Source: Psychrobacter sp. APC 3281
Lineage (GTDB): Bacteria; Pseudomonadota; Gammaproteobacteria; Pseudomonadales; Moraxellaceae
Reading direction: 5' to 3'
NCBI RefSeq assembly: GCF_030407815.1
Contig: NZ_JASDCS010000001.1
Location: 124,001 to 188,000, forward strand
Length of the DNA: 64,000 bases
Shown here: piece after piece, positions 26,612-35,654 of the stretch
How the letters are laid out: each line of letters begins with the position of its first letter
Position numbering within the stretch: the first letter of the stretch is position 1
The notes under the pieces: model-generated
Told to the model about the DNA's origin: nothing
Seen by the model: only the letters and a program-made list of their open reading frames with translations
Databases searched by the model: none
Made by a program: the position numbers and the translations under genes

Positions 26612-28393
26612 ATGTATCAAGCTGGTGGAACGATAAGAAAGCTACTAGATAAAGTTGCTGACGGGGAGTATTTATTACCTGCCATTCAACGTGAGTTTGT
26701 ATGGCAGCCTGAGCAGATTTGTATGCTTTTCGATAGCTTGTTGCAAGAGTACCCGTTTGGAACTTTCCTATTTTGGAAGATAAAGTCTGAGAATCGTGGT
26801 AAGTATCAGTTTTATAAGTTTATGCAGTACTATCATGAACGAGATAATCCGCATTGTGAAAGTATCACAAACTTACCAGAAAGAGAGTTTGTCGCTGTAT
26901 TAGATGGGCAACAGCGAATCACTGCATTGAATATCGGGCTTCGAGGCTCTTATGCTTGGAAGCTTAATGGCAAGTGGTGGAGTAATGATGATGCTTTTCC
27001 AGTGCGCAAGCTGTATCTGAATCTACTAGCAGAGCCAAAAATTGAAACTGAATCCAAGTATGACTTTCAGTTTCTCACTGAGGATAAGGCTAGTCAAGAA
27101 CAGCAAGAAGATTATTGGTTTAGGGTAGGTCGTATCATGGAGGAGGAAGAAGATTCGCTAATTGATGAAGTCGCGGATGATACTTCACTATCTCCTGAAC
27201 AAAAGAAACAAGCTCGCTCAACACTGCGGCATCTATATCGGACTATTCATGATAAGGATAAAATTTCTTTTTATGAAGAAAGCGATCAAAGTCTGGAGCG
27301 CGTACTGAATATTTTTATCAGAATGAACAGCGGTGGTACTACACTGTCTTATTCTGACTTACTGCTTTCAATTGCTGTAGCACAGTGGGGCACTTTGAAC
27401 GCTCGCGATGAAATCCATTTCTTAGTAGATGAGATGAAGCGTATAGGCGATGGCTTCAATGTATCTAAGGACTTAGTATTGAAAGCAGGGTTGATGCTAT
27501 CAGATATAGGTAGTGTTGGATTCAAAGTTGAGAACTTTATCAAAGACAACATGGCTATCCTAGAGCAGAATTGGAAGTCAATACGTGAAGCTCTATTGCT
27601 AACAATGCAGCTACTGGCAAGTTTTGGCTTCAATGGACAAAATCTAAGAGCAACTAGTGCTATATTGCCGATAGCGTATTACTTGTATCATCGTAATTTA
27701 ACGATGTCTTATCTTACGCGTTCTGAATATGCGGAAGATAGAGAGAATATTCGCAACTGGCTGATCCGCTCACTGCTTAAAGCTTCCGGCATTTGGGGAA
27801 GCGGATTAGACACATTGCTTACGGCAATTCGATCTGATATTAAACAATTTGGTAATGACGGATTCCCTTTAGAAAAAATTGAAGTAACTATGATGCAGAG
27901 GGGTAAGTCCCTACGGTTTGATCCTGAAGAGATCAGCGAGATTGCTCAGCTTGATTATGGCAATCCTAGAACCTTTGCCTTGCTAACTCTACTTTTCCCG
28001 GGCTTTGATTTTTCACGACATTTTCATGTCGATCACATCTATCCTAAGGGATTATTTACCAAAAACAAACTCAGTAAGGCAGGCGTGCCAGCTGAACTAC
28101 AAGAAGAACTTATTGAGGCGTCCAATAAGCTACCAAATCTACAGCTGCTTGAAGGCTCAATGAATAATCAGAAACGACAGAAAATGCCACATGAGTGGTA
28201 TGCCCAGCAATGGCCAGATACTCATGCTAGGACTGCTCATTTGCAATCTCAAGCAATCTCATCATTGCCGGAAGAGCTCATGGAGTTTATGACATTCTAC
28301 AATGAGCGCCATCAAACGCTACTAGCACGTATCAAAATAGCACTAAGCTCGACTCAGAGCATGACAGATAGCACTATCAATATTGAAGTATAA
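26612..28393 (+). CDS. DUF262/HNH GmrSD-like nuclease nested in the BREX operon
   Basis: The N-terminal DUF262 domain has AIQREFVWQPEQI near 26-38 and the NTP-binding DGQQR at 98-102. The C-terminal domain has FHVDHIYPKG near 471-480, then NLQLLEG and NNQKRQ, the HNH/DUF1524 pattern. This is the architecture of GmrSD-type modification-dependent restriction enzymes, including BrxU, found inside some BREX loci. It likely cuts phage DNA carrying modified bases, complementing BREX, which acts on unmodified DNA. It sits between brxC and pglX in the same direction. The ATG at 26612 is preferred to the TTG at 26600. Confidence 0.88.
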   Translation: MYQAGGTIRKLLDKVADGEYLLPAIQREFVWQPEQICMLFDSLLQEYPFGTFLFWKIKSENRGKYQFYKFMQYYHERDNPHCESITNLPEREFVAVLDGQQRITALNIGLRGSYAWKLNGKWWSNDDAFPVRKLYLNLLAEPKIETESKYDFQFLTEDKASQEQQEDYWFRVGRIMEEEEDSLIDEVADDTSLSPEQKKQARSTLRHLYRTIHDKDKISFYEESDQSLERVLNIFIRMNSGGTTLSYSDLLLSIAVAQWGTLNARDEIHFLVDEMKRIGDGFNVSKDLVLKAGLMLSDIGSVGFKVENFIKDNMAILEQNWKSIREALLLTMQLLASFGFNGQNLRATSAILPIAYYLYHRNLTMSYLTRSEYAEDRENIRNWLIRSLLKASGIWGSGLDTLLTAIRSDIKQFGNDGFPLEKIEVTMMQRGKSLRFDPEEISEIAQLDYGNPRTFALLTLLFPGFDFSRHFHVDHIYPKGLFTKNKLSKAGVPAELQEELIEASNKLPNLQLLEGSMNNQKRQKMPHEWYAQQWPDTHARTAHLQSQAISSLPEELMEFMTFYNERHQTLLARIKIALSSTQSMTDSTINIEV

Positions 28394-28416
28394 GAAGCTG
28401 AGGCACAAGAGTCACT

Positions 28417-31400
28417 ATGAATACCAGTAATATAAAGAAATATGCGCCAAAAGCCCGCCGTGAGTTTATGGAGGCAGTCGCCAAACGTCTAAATAGCTTT
28501 GGTATCTCGCAAACCGAAGCAAAAGGCAGTACAGCAGGCGAGCTAAACATCGCAGAAGCCATTGTGCAAGGCTCTGTGCTACAAATTAGTGGCAATAACT
28601 TCGACATTGCTTTAGCTGAGCCTAGACGACGCTTGGTGGCACTCAGCGAGCAGATGGGCTTTGAGCAACTGGTAGAGCAAGGCGCTTATACTTGGTTTAA
28701 CCGCTTATGCGCGATTCGCTATATGGAGATTCATGATTATCTTGGTCATGGCTTTCGCGTATTGTCGCATCCAGACAATCCTACAGGCTTTGAGATTATT
28801 GATCATGCCGTGGATGCGGCTGACGAGTTAGCGTTAGACCGTGACTATATTATTGAGTTAAAGCTGGCAGGTAATAAAGACGAGACGTTATATCGGCGGC
28901 TTTTGCTAAAGCAGTGTCACAAGCTGCACGAAGCTATGCCGTTTTTGTTTGAAGCCTTAAATGATGCAACTGAGCTGCTATTACCAGATAATCTTACTCG
29001 TACCGATTCGATACTGCGAGGCTTGGTCGATGATATTCCTGAAGAGGACTGGGATCAGGTTGAGGTGATTGGTTGGCTGTATCAGTTCTATATCTCTGAG
29101 AAGAAAGACGAGGTCATGGGCAAGGTTGTCCAAAGCGAAGATATTCCAGCAGCTACTCAGCTATTCACGCCTAATTGGATTGTGAAGTACTTGGTACAAA
29201 ACTCTGTCGGTCGTCAGTGGCTACAGACTTATCCTGAGTCAGCGATCAAAGCCCAGATGGAGTACTATATCGAGCCAGCCGAGCAATCGTCTGAGGTTAA
29301 TGAGCAACTGCAAGCGATGACTCCTGATAGTATCGATCCTGAGAGTATCAAGGTACTCGATCCAGCGGTAGGGTCGGGCCATATATTGATCGAAGCTTAT
29401 AACGTGTTAAAGGCAATCTATGAAGAGCGCGGCTTTCGCTCTCGTGAGATACCACAGAAGATACTAGAGAATAATCTATATGGCCTAGATATCGATGATC
29501 GTGCGGCTCAGCTGTCAGGCTTTGCACTGATGATGCTGGCACGTGCTGATGATAAACGTATCTTTACTCGTAATGTCAGTCTCAATGTGCTGGCACTACA
29601 AGAAGGCAATCATATCAACTTGCCAGCGCTGTGGCGTGAGCTGAATTTATCTGGTGGCTGGGATAATGGCACATCCCAAGACATGTTCGCGGATGAGACG
29701 CAAGATCTTAGCTCGTTTGAGGCGGATAATCGCTATCAGCTATTACAGCGTACGCTAGTGCGTTTTAGTCAGGCGAAGACTTTTGGTTCTCTGATTGAGG
29801 TGCCAGCGGATGAGTATGATGATTTAAAAGAGATGCATGAGACTTTAGTCGAGTTGGCGGAGTCTGGTGACTCATTTCAACGACCTGCCGCTAAGCAGTT
29901 GATTGATATGGTCCAGCAGGCGCTTATCTTGTCCATTCGTTATGATGCTGTGATTGCTAACCCACCGTATATGGGTAGTAAGTATCAAACAGTAGAAGTT
30001 AGAAAATACCTTAAAGATAACTTTAAGGATTATGAAAAAGACCTTTTCTCAGCCTATATAATTCGTAATTTGCAATTGGCAAAAGATAATGGGCAGCTTG
30101 GCTTTATGACACCATTTGTATGGATGTTTATATCAAGCTATGAACAGCTACGAAATAAACTAATTGATGAGGAAACCCTAAATACTCTCATTCAATTAGA
30201 GTATTCAGGGTTTGACGGCGCAACCGTTCCAATTTGCACCTTCACTTTGACAAAAGGTCATTTGTCAGGGTATACAGGTTCTTATATTAAGCTTTCTGAT
30301 TTCCGTGGAGCAGCAAATCAAGCACCTAAAACTTTAGAGGCAATCAATGATACAGATTGCGGTTGGTTTTATGAGGCTAAACCAGATGATTTTAATAAAA
30401 TACCTGGAAGCCCGATTGCTTATTGGGTCAGTAAAGCACTCGTTAGTATCTATGAAGACAATCCTAAAGCAGCGCAAAGCTCACAAGCTGCTGTTGGACT
30501 ACAAACAGGCGACAACGATCAGTTTATGCGGTTTTGGTATGAAATAGACAGTTTGAAATTTTCAGATACTATTAAAAGTACGGATGAAACTGTAGGTAGT
30601 AAGATAAAATGGGTACCATACAACAAAGGTGGTTCCTATAGGAAGTGGTACGGAAATCGTGAGTATGTTGTGAATTGGGAAAATGATGGTAAAGAAATAA
30701 GAAACTTTAAAGATGATGATGGCAAACTTAGATCTCGACCACAAAATACACAGTTCTATTTTAAAGAAGGGATAACTTGGTCGGAAATAACTTCTGCTTG
30801 GAAGTCTTTTAGATATAACGAATACGGTTCTATATCTGATGTAAAAGGTCAGTCTGCATATTTTAGTTCGAAAAATGAGCTAGTATCTGCACTATGCTGG
30901 TTGAATTCGAATGTGGTTGAAAAATTGACGAAGATTCAGAACCCAACTCTTAGCTTCCAATCAGGAGATTATAAAAACCTTCCTTTACCAATATTGGAAA
31001 AGGAAATGATTCCGCTAGGGGAGGAAGCAATATCACTTTCTCAGAAAGATTGGGATGCCTTTGAGACCTCAAATAGGTTTAAGAAATCCCCTCTAGTGTC
31101 AAAGTTATTAAGAGTTCAAGATTCGTATGATAATTTTTGCGCTAGCTCCAAAAATGATACTTCTCGGCTCAAAGAATTAGAAGAGAAAATTAATAGTTAT
31201 ATAGTTTCTAATTTCAATTTACATGAAGATGTTGATGTTAACGTATTGAAAGAGCAAGTTACTTTAAAAGTAAATCCGATATATCGATATGATGCAATTG
31301 AAGAAGCAAATATACGCTTTCAATCAGATACGATTGGTGAGCTAATTAGTTACTCTTTAGGCTGCATGCTAGGTCGCTACTCACTAGATCGTGAAGGTTT

Positions 31401-32118
31401 AGTCTATGCAAGTTCGGGTAATGACGGTTTTGATGAGCTAGTCAGTGAAGGCGCGTACAAAAGCTTCTCAGCTGATGAAGATGGCATCATTCCATTGACT
31501 GATCAAGAGTGGTTTAAAGACGATGCCACTGACCGTTTGCGTGAGTTTGTACAAGTGGTATGGGGTAATGAGCATCTGCAAGAGAACTTAGACTTTATCG
31601 CGGAATCGCTATGCTTACACGCCATCAAACCGCTCACTAAAAAAGGGCAGTCAGAATCCGCGCTTGAGACCATACGCCGCTACCTATCGACCCAATTCTA
31701 CAAAGACCACCTAAAGACTTATAAAAAGCGCCCGATATACTGGCTATTTAGCTCAGGTAAAAACAAAGCTTTTGAGTGTCTGGTATATTTGCACCGTTAC
31801 AACGAAGGCACGTTATCACGTATGCGTACAGAGTATGTCACGCCGCTACTGGGTAAGTATGACGCCTATGCCGAACAGTTGGATAAGCAAATAGACAATG
31901 CCGACTCTACCAGTGATGCCAACCGCTTCAAAAAAGAGCTTGCTACTTTAGTAAAGCAACAGGTCGAATTACGTGAGTTCGATGACAAGCTCAAGCACTA
32001 TGCAGACATGCGTATCTCCTTAGACTTAGATGATGGCGTAAAAGTAAACTATGGCAAGTTTGGTGATCTGCTCTCTGATGTGAAGTCCATCACTGGATCA
32101 GCACCGGAGGTCATCTGA
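28417..32118 (+). CDS. pglX: BREX-1 adenine-specific DNA methyltransferase PglX
   Basis: The 1233-aa N6-adenine methyltransferase marks host DNA at a non-palindromic site and sets BREX specificity. SAM-binding motif I is DPAVGSGHI at 315-323 and catalytic motif IV is NPPYMG at 515-520. The central region, about residues 520-970, is the target-recognition part. It is visibly AT-richer than the flanking catalytic and C-terminal regions, suggesting replacement by recombination. The stop shares a base with the pglZ start (TGATG), so the two are coupled. Length is full for type 1 PglX. Confidence 0.95.
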   Translation: MNTSNIKKYAPKARREFMEAVAKRLNSFGISQTEAKGSTAGELNIAEAIVQGSVLQISGNNFDIALAEPRRRLVALSEQMGFEQLVEQGAYTWFNRLCAIRYMEIHDYLGHGFRVLSHPDNPTGFEIIDHAVDAADELALDRDYIIELKLAGNKDETLYRRLLLKQCHKLHEAMPFLFEALNDATELLLPDNLTRTDSILRGLVDDIPEEDWDQVEVIGWLYQFYISEKKDEVMGKVVQSEDIPAATQLFTPNWIVKYLVQNSVGRQWLQTYPESAIKAQMEYYIEPAEQSSEVNEQLQAMTPDSIDPESIKVLDPAVGSGHILIEAYNVLKAIYEERGFRSREIPQKILENNLYGLDIDDRAAQLSGFALMMLARADDKRIFTRNVSLNVLALQEGNHINLPALWRELNLSGGWDNGTSQDMFADETQDLSSFEADNRYQLLQRTLVRFSQAKTFGSLIEVPADEYDDLKEMHETLVELAESGDSFQRPAAKQLIDMVQQALILSIRYDAVIANPPYMGSKYQTVEVRKYLKDNFKDYEKDLFSAYIIRNLQLAKDNGQLGFMTPFVWMFISSYEQLRNKLIDEETLNTLIQLEYSGFDGATVPICTFTLTKGHLSGYTGSYIKLSDFRGAANQAPKTLEAINDTDCGWFYEAKPDDFNKIPGSPIAYWVSKALVSIYEDNPKAAQSSQAAVGLQTGDNDQFMRFWYEIDSLKFSDTIKSTDETVGSKIKWVPYNKGGSYRKWYGNREYVVNWENDGKEIRNFKDDDGKLRSRPQNTQFYFKEGITWSEITSAWKSFRYNEYGSISDVKGQSAYFSSKNELVSALCWLNSNVVEKLTKIQNPTLSFQSGDYKNLPLPILEKEMIPLGEEAISLSQKDWDAFETSNRFKKSPLVSKLLRVQDSYDNFCASSKNDTSRLKELEEKINSYIVSNFNLHEDVDVNVLKEQVTLKVNPIYRYDAIEEANIRFQSDTIGELISYSLGCMLGRYSLDREGLVYASSGNDGFDELVSEGAYKSFSADEDGIIPLTDQEWFKDDATDRLREFVQVVWGNEHLQENLDFIAESLCLHAIKPLTKKGQSESALETIRRYLSTQFYKDHLKTYKKRPIYWLFSSGKNKAFECLVYLHRYNEGTLSRMRTEYVTPLLGKYDAYAEQLDKQIDNADSTSDANRFKKELATLVKQQVELREFDDKLKHYADMRISLDLDDGVKVNYGKFGDLLSDVKSITGSAPEVI

Positions 32119-34784
32119 TGCAGGCAAGTGAACTCATTCAAGGTATCGTTGCCAAGTTCAAAGACAATAGAATCGTATTTTGGCACGATCCTGACCAAAG
32201 CTTTATAGAAGAGCTGGAGAGACTCGGTGAGCCTTTGACCGCTGCCATTAATGCTAATGCTGATAACGTTGATAGTGACGAGGGCTTCTCAACCGAGGTA
32301 ACGGTTCTAAATATGGCTGATGAATCCGTATTGGCCACCAAAAAGCGTATTGAAATCGATGAGCCTAAAAGACGGTTTTTGCTTTATTTTCCAGAAGTGG
32401 AATCTGAGCCTGAGCGTGATTGGCTGCTTGATATACGCCTCTATAGTGAGCAGTTTTTTGCAGATCATAGCTCGATGTTACTCAATGAGCTTGGCATTAC
32501 TAACATGGCGCTACGCTCATATATTCAAAACCGCCAAAAGTTCTTTGCCAATAAACAGCGCTTAGCAGGATTGAAAAAACGAGTAGCAGACGATGACGAT
32601 ACTCTGACTCTTGATCGTAAGATGATCGCTGTGGTCGTTAAGTCTGACTCAAGCCATCTGTCTGATATTTTATTTAGCTTGTTAAAAGAGTATGCAAGCC
32701 ACTTAGAAAACGATGCAAATGGATTGTCCTTATGGGAGCAATTAACCAAGTTTGATTTGGTCGATGCATTCTGGATAGAACTCGATAAAAATTATGGCTA
32801 CGTCACAGAACAGCCGTCATTTTCAGACTTTGTATTGAAGTTATTTTGCACGGATTTCTGGACTCAGACAGAAGGTATCGAGCGTGACTGGCTCTCTAAT
32901 AATGTCTTAAAAGGCAATGCAGGTCGCGCCACAGCATTGGCATTTATGGTCAGCTGGCGTGATAGTCGTACGTATTGCCCGCATTATGAGGTTGTATCTC
33001 ATCAATTGGGCCAGCAGCTTGATATCAGTGCTAAAAGCAGCCAGTATCGTCCTATTGAGCTGGTTCGATGCGAAACCTTTAAGACGGTTGAGCAAAATAT
33101 CATTCGCGGCTTGGTAGAGACGCTACTAGACAGCAGCATAACACTCGATAGAGTTGAGTTTGACAGTATTGTCTCAGCTAGACTGGCAAGCCATTGGAGC
33201 CTCTCTAATTCTGCTTATACTAGCTCTTATCAAGCGTTACGTAGTGCAGAAATGCTAATTTATCTTCGTAACACGTATGTTGATGGTTTTCATTTTGATA
33301 GTGCCAAATCGATGTATGATGCCTATGTCAGTGATATTTACCAGTTTGATCAAGCCTATCGCTTATTCAATGAGCATGTGCTTATCTCGCTAAGCATTGG
33401 TTCCGATATGCTCAGACAGCTAGATGAGGAGATCGAGAGTATATATACCAACTGGTATCTCTATGAGTTAGGACTGGCTTGGGATTATCATTTAGGTCAT
33501 GAGCAACTATTAGATAAATGGCAGATAACAGACGTCCCAAATCAGTACAACTTTTATAATAATGAAGTGCAAGCACGATTGAACACCACTCAGCTACAAC
33601 GAGCCTTTGTCATCATCTCTGATGCTTTGCGTTATGAGGTGGCATCTGAATTATGGTCAATTATTAATAATGAAAAACGTTTCAAGGCCAGTATCTCAAC
33701 ACAGTTAGGTGTATTACCGAGCTATACTCAGCTAGGTATGGCGGCGCTATTGCCTCATGACTCTCTGAGCTATCAGCCCGAAAGGGGTAAATCTGTCTAT
33801 GTTGATGGCGTCTTATCAGCAGGTTTAGATAATCGAAATAAAATCTTGAACAAAGTAGAGGGTATGGCAGTAAGTGCCAAAGAGCTTATGAGCTGGAGTA
33901 ATCAAGAAGGTCGCGATAAAATCCGTGCTGCAAGAGTCGTTTATATTTATCACGACACGATTGATGCTATCGGCGATAGCGCGTCAACTGAAGAAAAGAC
34001 CTTTGAAGCTTGCCGCAGTGCTATTGACGAGCTAAAAAACTTAGTAGGTCGCATTATCAATCGTCTGAATGGTAGCCACGTCGTAGTAACTGCTGACCAT
34101 GGATTTCTCTTTCAACAAAAAGAGCTGGTTGCCGATAACAAGACCAAGCTAACCACAAAACCTAGTGGCGTCATGGAAGCCAAAAAGCGTTATGTGATTG
34201 GTGATGACTTGCCATCAGACGAGGCTTATTGGAAAGGATCTATCAGCAATACAGCCAACGGCTTAATTGATTCGTCGAACCAGACCGAGTTTTTAATACC
34301 CAAAGCCAGCCAGCGTTTCCATTTTGTTAGCGGTGCTAAGTTTGTTCATGGTGGCGCAATGCTGCAAGAGATATGTGTCCCTATTATCCATATTCGAGAG
34401 CTAGATAAAGAGCAGGCGACTAAGTTTGAGAATCAGCCAGTGGGTGTCGTTGTGGCAAACCAGCCAATTAAACTAGTCAGTAATATCGATAAAATTAAAT
34501 TTATTCAAACGGATGCGGTAGGCGAGCAATTTATCTCTCGTCAGATTAATGTGTTCATTGTAGATAGTAACGGTAAAGAAATCTCTAGTAGAGAGACGAT
34601 AAATTTTGACAGTAATAGCAAGATTATGGATGAGCGTACTCGCGAAGCTAGGCTTAGCTTAATCGGATCACAGTTTGACCGCAATGCGCAATATACCCTG
34701 ATATTAGAAGATGCTAAAACACAGATTAACTATAGTCAGTATAGTGTGACAATTGACTTGGCTCATTTGGATGATTTTTTCTGA
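32118..34784 (+). CDS. pglZ: BREX-1 alkaline-phosphatase-fold protein PglZ
   Basis: The 888-aa alkaline phosphatase superfamily protein is the hallmark of BREX and forms a complex with PglX. Metal-site motifs are VIISDALRYE (Asp502 near the fold start), YIYHDTIDAIGD near 612-623 and VTADHGFLFQQ (Asp660, His661). The N-terminal ~350 residues form the type-1-specific domain. The start overlaps the pglX stop. It is the last BREX gene here; no Lon-like brxL follows, unlike classical type 1 operons. Confidence 0.95.
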   Translation: MQASELIQGIVAKFKDNRIVFWHDPDQSFIEELERLGEPLTAAINANADNVDSDEGFSTEVTVLNMADESVLATKKRIEIDEPKRRFLLYFPEVESEPERDWLLDIRLYSEQFFADHSSMLLNELGITNMALRSYIQNRQKFFANKQRLAGLKKRVADDDDTLTLDRKMIAVVVKSDSSHLSDILFSLLKEYASHLENDANGLSLWEQLTKFDLVDAFWIELDKNYGYVTEQPSFSDFVLKLFCTDFWTQTEGIERDWLSNNVLKGNAGRATALAFMVSWRDSRTYCPHYEVVSHQLGQQLDISAKSSQYRPIELVRCETFKTVEQNIIRGLVETLLDSSITLDRVEFDSIVSARLASHWSLSNSAYTSSYQALRSAEMLIYLRNTYVDGFHFDSAKSMYDAYVSDIYQFDQAYRLFNEHVLISLSIGSDMLRQLDEEIESIYTNWYLYELGLAWDYHLGHEQLLDKWQITDVPNQYNFYNNEVQARLNTTQLQRAFVIISDALRYEVASELWSIINNEKRFKASISTQLGVLPSYTQLGMAALLPHDSLSYQPERGKSVYVDGVLSAGLDNRNKILNKVEGMAVSAKELMSWSNQEGRDKIRAARVVYIYHDTIDAIGDSASTEEKTFEACRSAIDELKNLVGRIINRLNGSHVVVTADHGFLFQQKELVADNKTKLTTKPSGVMEAKKRYVIGDDLPSDEAYWKGSISNTANGLIDSSNQTEFLIPKASQRFHFVSGAKFVHGGAMLQEICVPIIHIRELDKEQATKFENQPVGVVVANQPIKLVSNIDKIKFIQTDAVGEQFISRQINVFIVDSNGKEISSRETINFDSNSKIMDERTREARLSLIGSQFDRNAQYTLILEDAKTQINYSQYSVTIDLAHLDDFF

Positions 34785-34812
34785 GGATGATTAGTCCTGA
34801 GTTAAATTGTTG

Positions 34813-34902
34813 TGTCCCATTCGTCCCAAGGGTTTTTGATAGTCGGGACAAGTATCAGCTCTTATGCTGTATAAGTTGTACTAATAGTCCCATCTGTCCC
34901 AA
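34813..34902. repeat. TGTCCCA repeat cluster, left set
   Basis: Words of the form (T/C/A)GTCCCA occur at 34813-34820, 34822-34829, 34887-34893 and 34895-34902, as two pairs about 74 bases apart. A reverse-orientation cgggaca lies at 34844-34850. The mirrored set lies at 35568-35654. They may be binding sites of the satellite replication helicase or a regulator. Confidence 0.5.
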
Positions 34903-35002
34903 GGTTTGTATTGAGTTGTTTTTTTGTGGATGAATAAAGTTGTTTAAATTTATACTTTATTTATAAAATGCATCTTACGTATAATCACATAAAGGAGTTA
35001 TG

Positions 35003-35440
35003 ATGAAATTTTCAAGAGGATTGTTAACTTGCTTGGCAATAACAGCTGTATCTTTAAGTTCGGCAAACGCTAAAATTAATAATGGTAATGATTTTTTTAA
35101 GAACCAGCAGGTAGAGGTATTTAATCAACCTCTGGGTGATGGCGTTAAGTCAACGACTTGGTATGCTAAACCATTAAGAATACAATCACCTGAAAACAAT
35201 GCTTTGAAGCCTGAAGTGATGTGGCTTCAGGTGTATTCAACCGGATATACAGGTGCCTTCAATCAGTATGTTGAAATAAACTGTAAGGAGCCAGTCAAGT
35301 CGCATATTATGACAGCTGATGGGGATAAGATTAGCTTTAAAGCGTCAATGGCTTATCCAGATGATCCTTGGGATGACAACTTTATCAATCATATAGACAG
35401 AGACGCGGTCGGAGGTATCTTCTCGTACTATTGTTCTTAA
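35003..35440 (+). CDS. Secreted small hypothetical protein
   Basis: The N-terminus MKFSRGLLTCLAITAVSLSSANA is a Sec signal peptide with cleavage expected after ANA. The mature part of about 122 residues has two cysteines (INCKE and the C-terminal SYYCS) that could form a disulfide. It weakly recalls the surface-adhesin-E type small periplasmic domains (WYAKPLRI...VEINCKE), but I am not sure. AAAGGAG at 34991-34997 gives better spacing to the second ATG at 35003 than to 35000. It lies between BREX and the satellite module and is flanked by TGGGACA-type repeats on both sides; a good terminator follows. Confidence 0.6.
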   Translation: MKFSRGLLTCLAITAVSLSSANAKINNGNDFFKNQQVEVFNQPLGDGVKSTTWYAKPLRIQSPENNALKPEVMWLQVYSTGYTGAFNQYVEINCKEPVKSHIMTADGDKISFKASMAYPDDPWDDNFINHIDRDAVGGIFSYYCS

Positions 35441-35465
35441 AGTATATAACTAAATATTCTATTTA

Positions 35466-35500
35466 AAAAGCTCTCTTATTCACTAAATAAGAGAGCTTTT
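35466..35500 (+). terminator. Strong rho-independent terminator
   Basis: The arms aaaagctctcttatt and aataagagagctttt make a perfect 15-bp stem with loop cacta, ending in T-rich sequence. It ends the secreted-protein transcript, and the mirror sequence may also work toward the convergent helicase gene. Confidence 0.88.
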
Positions 35501-35567
35501 ATTTTCCCATTATCAAATTACTATGTGCAAATCATCCGAGCTTTTAGTCTAGCTACCTTTTTAGCAA

Positions 35568-35654
35568 GGGACGATTGGGACAGTGGGACAGTAGCTGTGT
35601 TTAAAGGGTTCGCAACTGTCCTAGTATTATTTAGAAGATGGGACATTAGGGACA
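35568..35654. repeat. TGGGACA repeat cluster, right set
   Basis: Copies: gggac at 35568-35572, tgggaca at 35576-35582, tgggaca at 35584-35590, tgggaca at 35639-35645 and agggaca at 35648-35654. The last two fall within the final codons of the helicase gene. Orientation is opposite to the main left set at 34813-34902. Together they bracket the secreted-protein gene. Confidence 0.5.
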
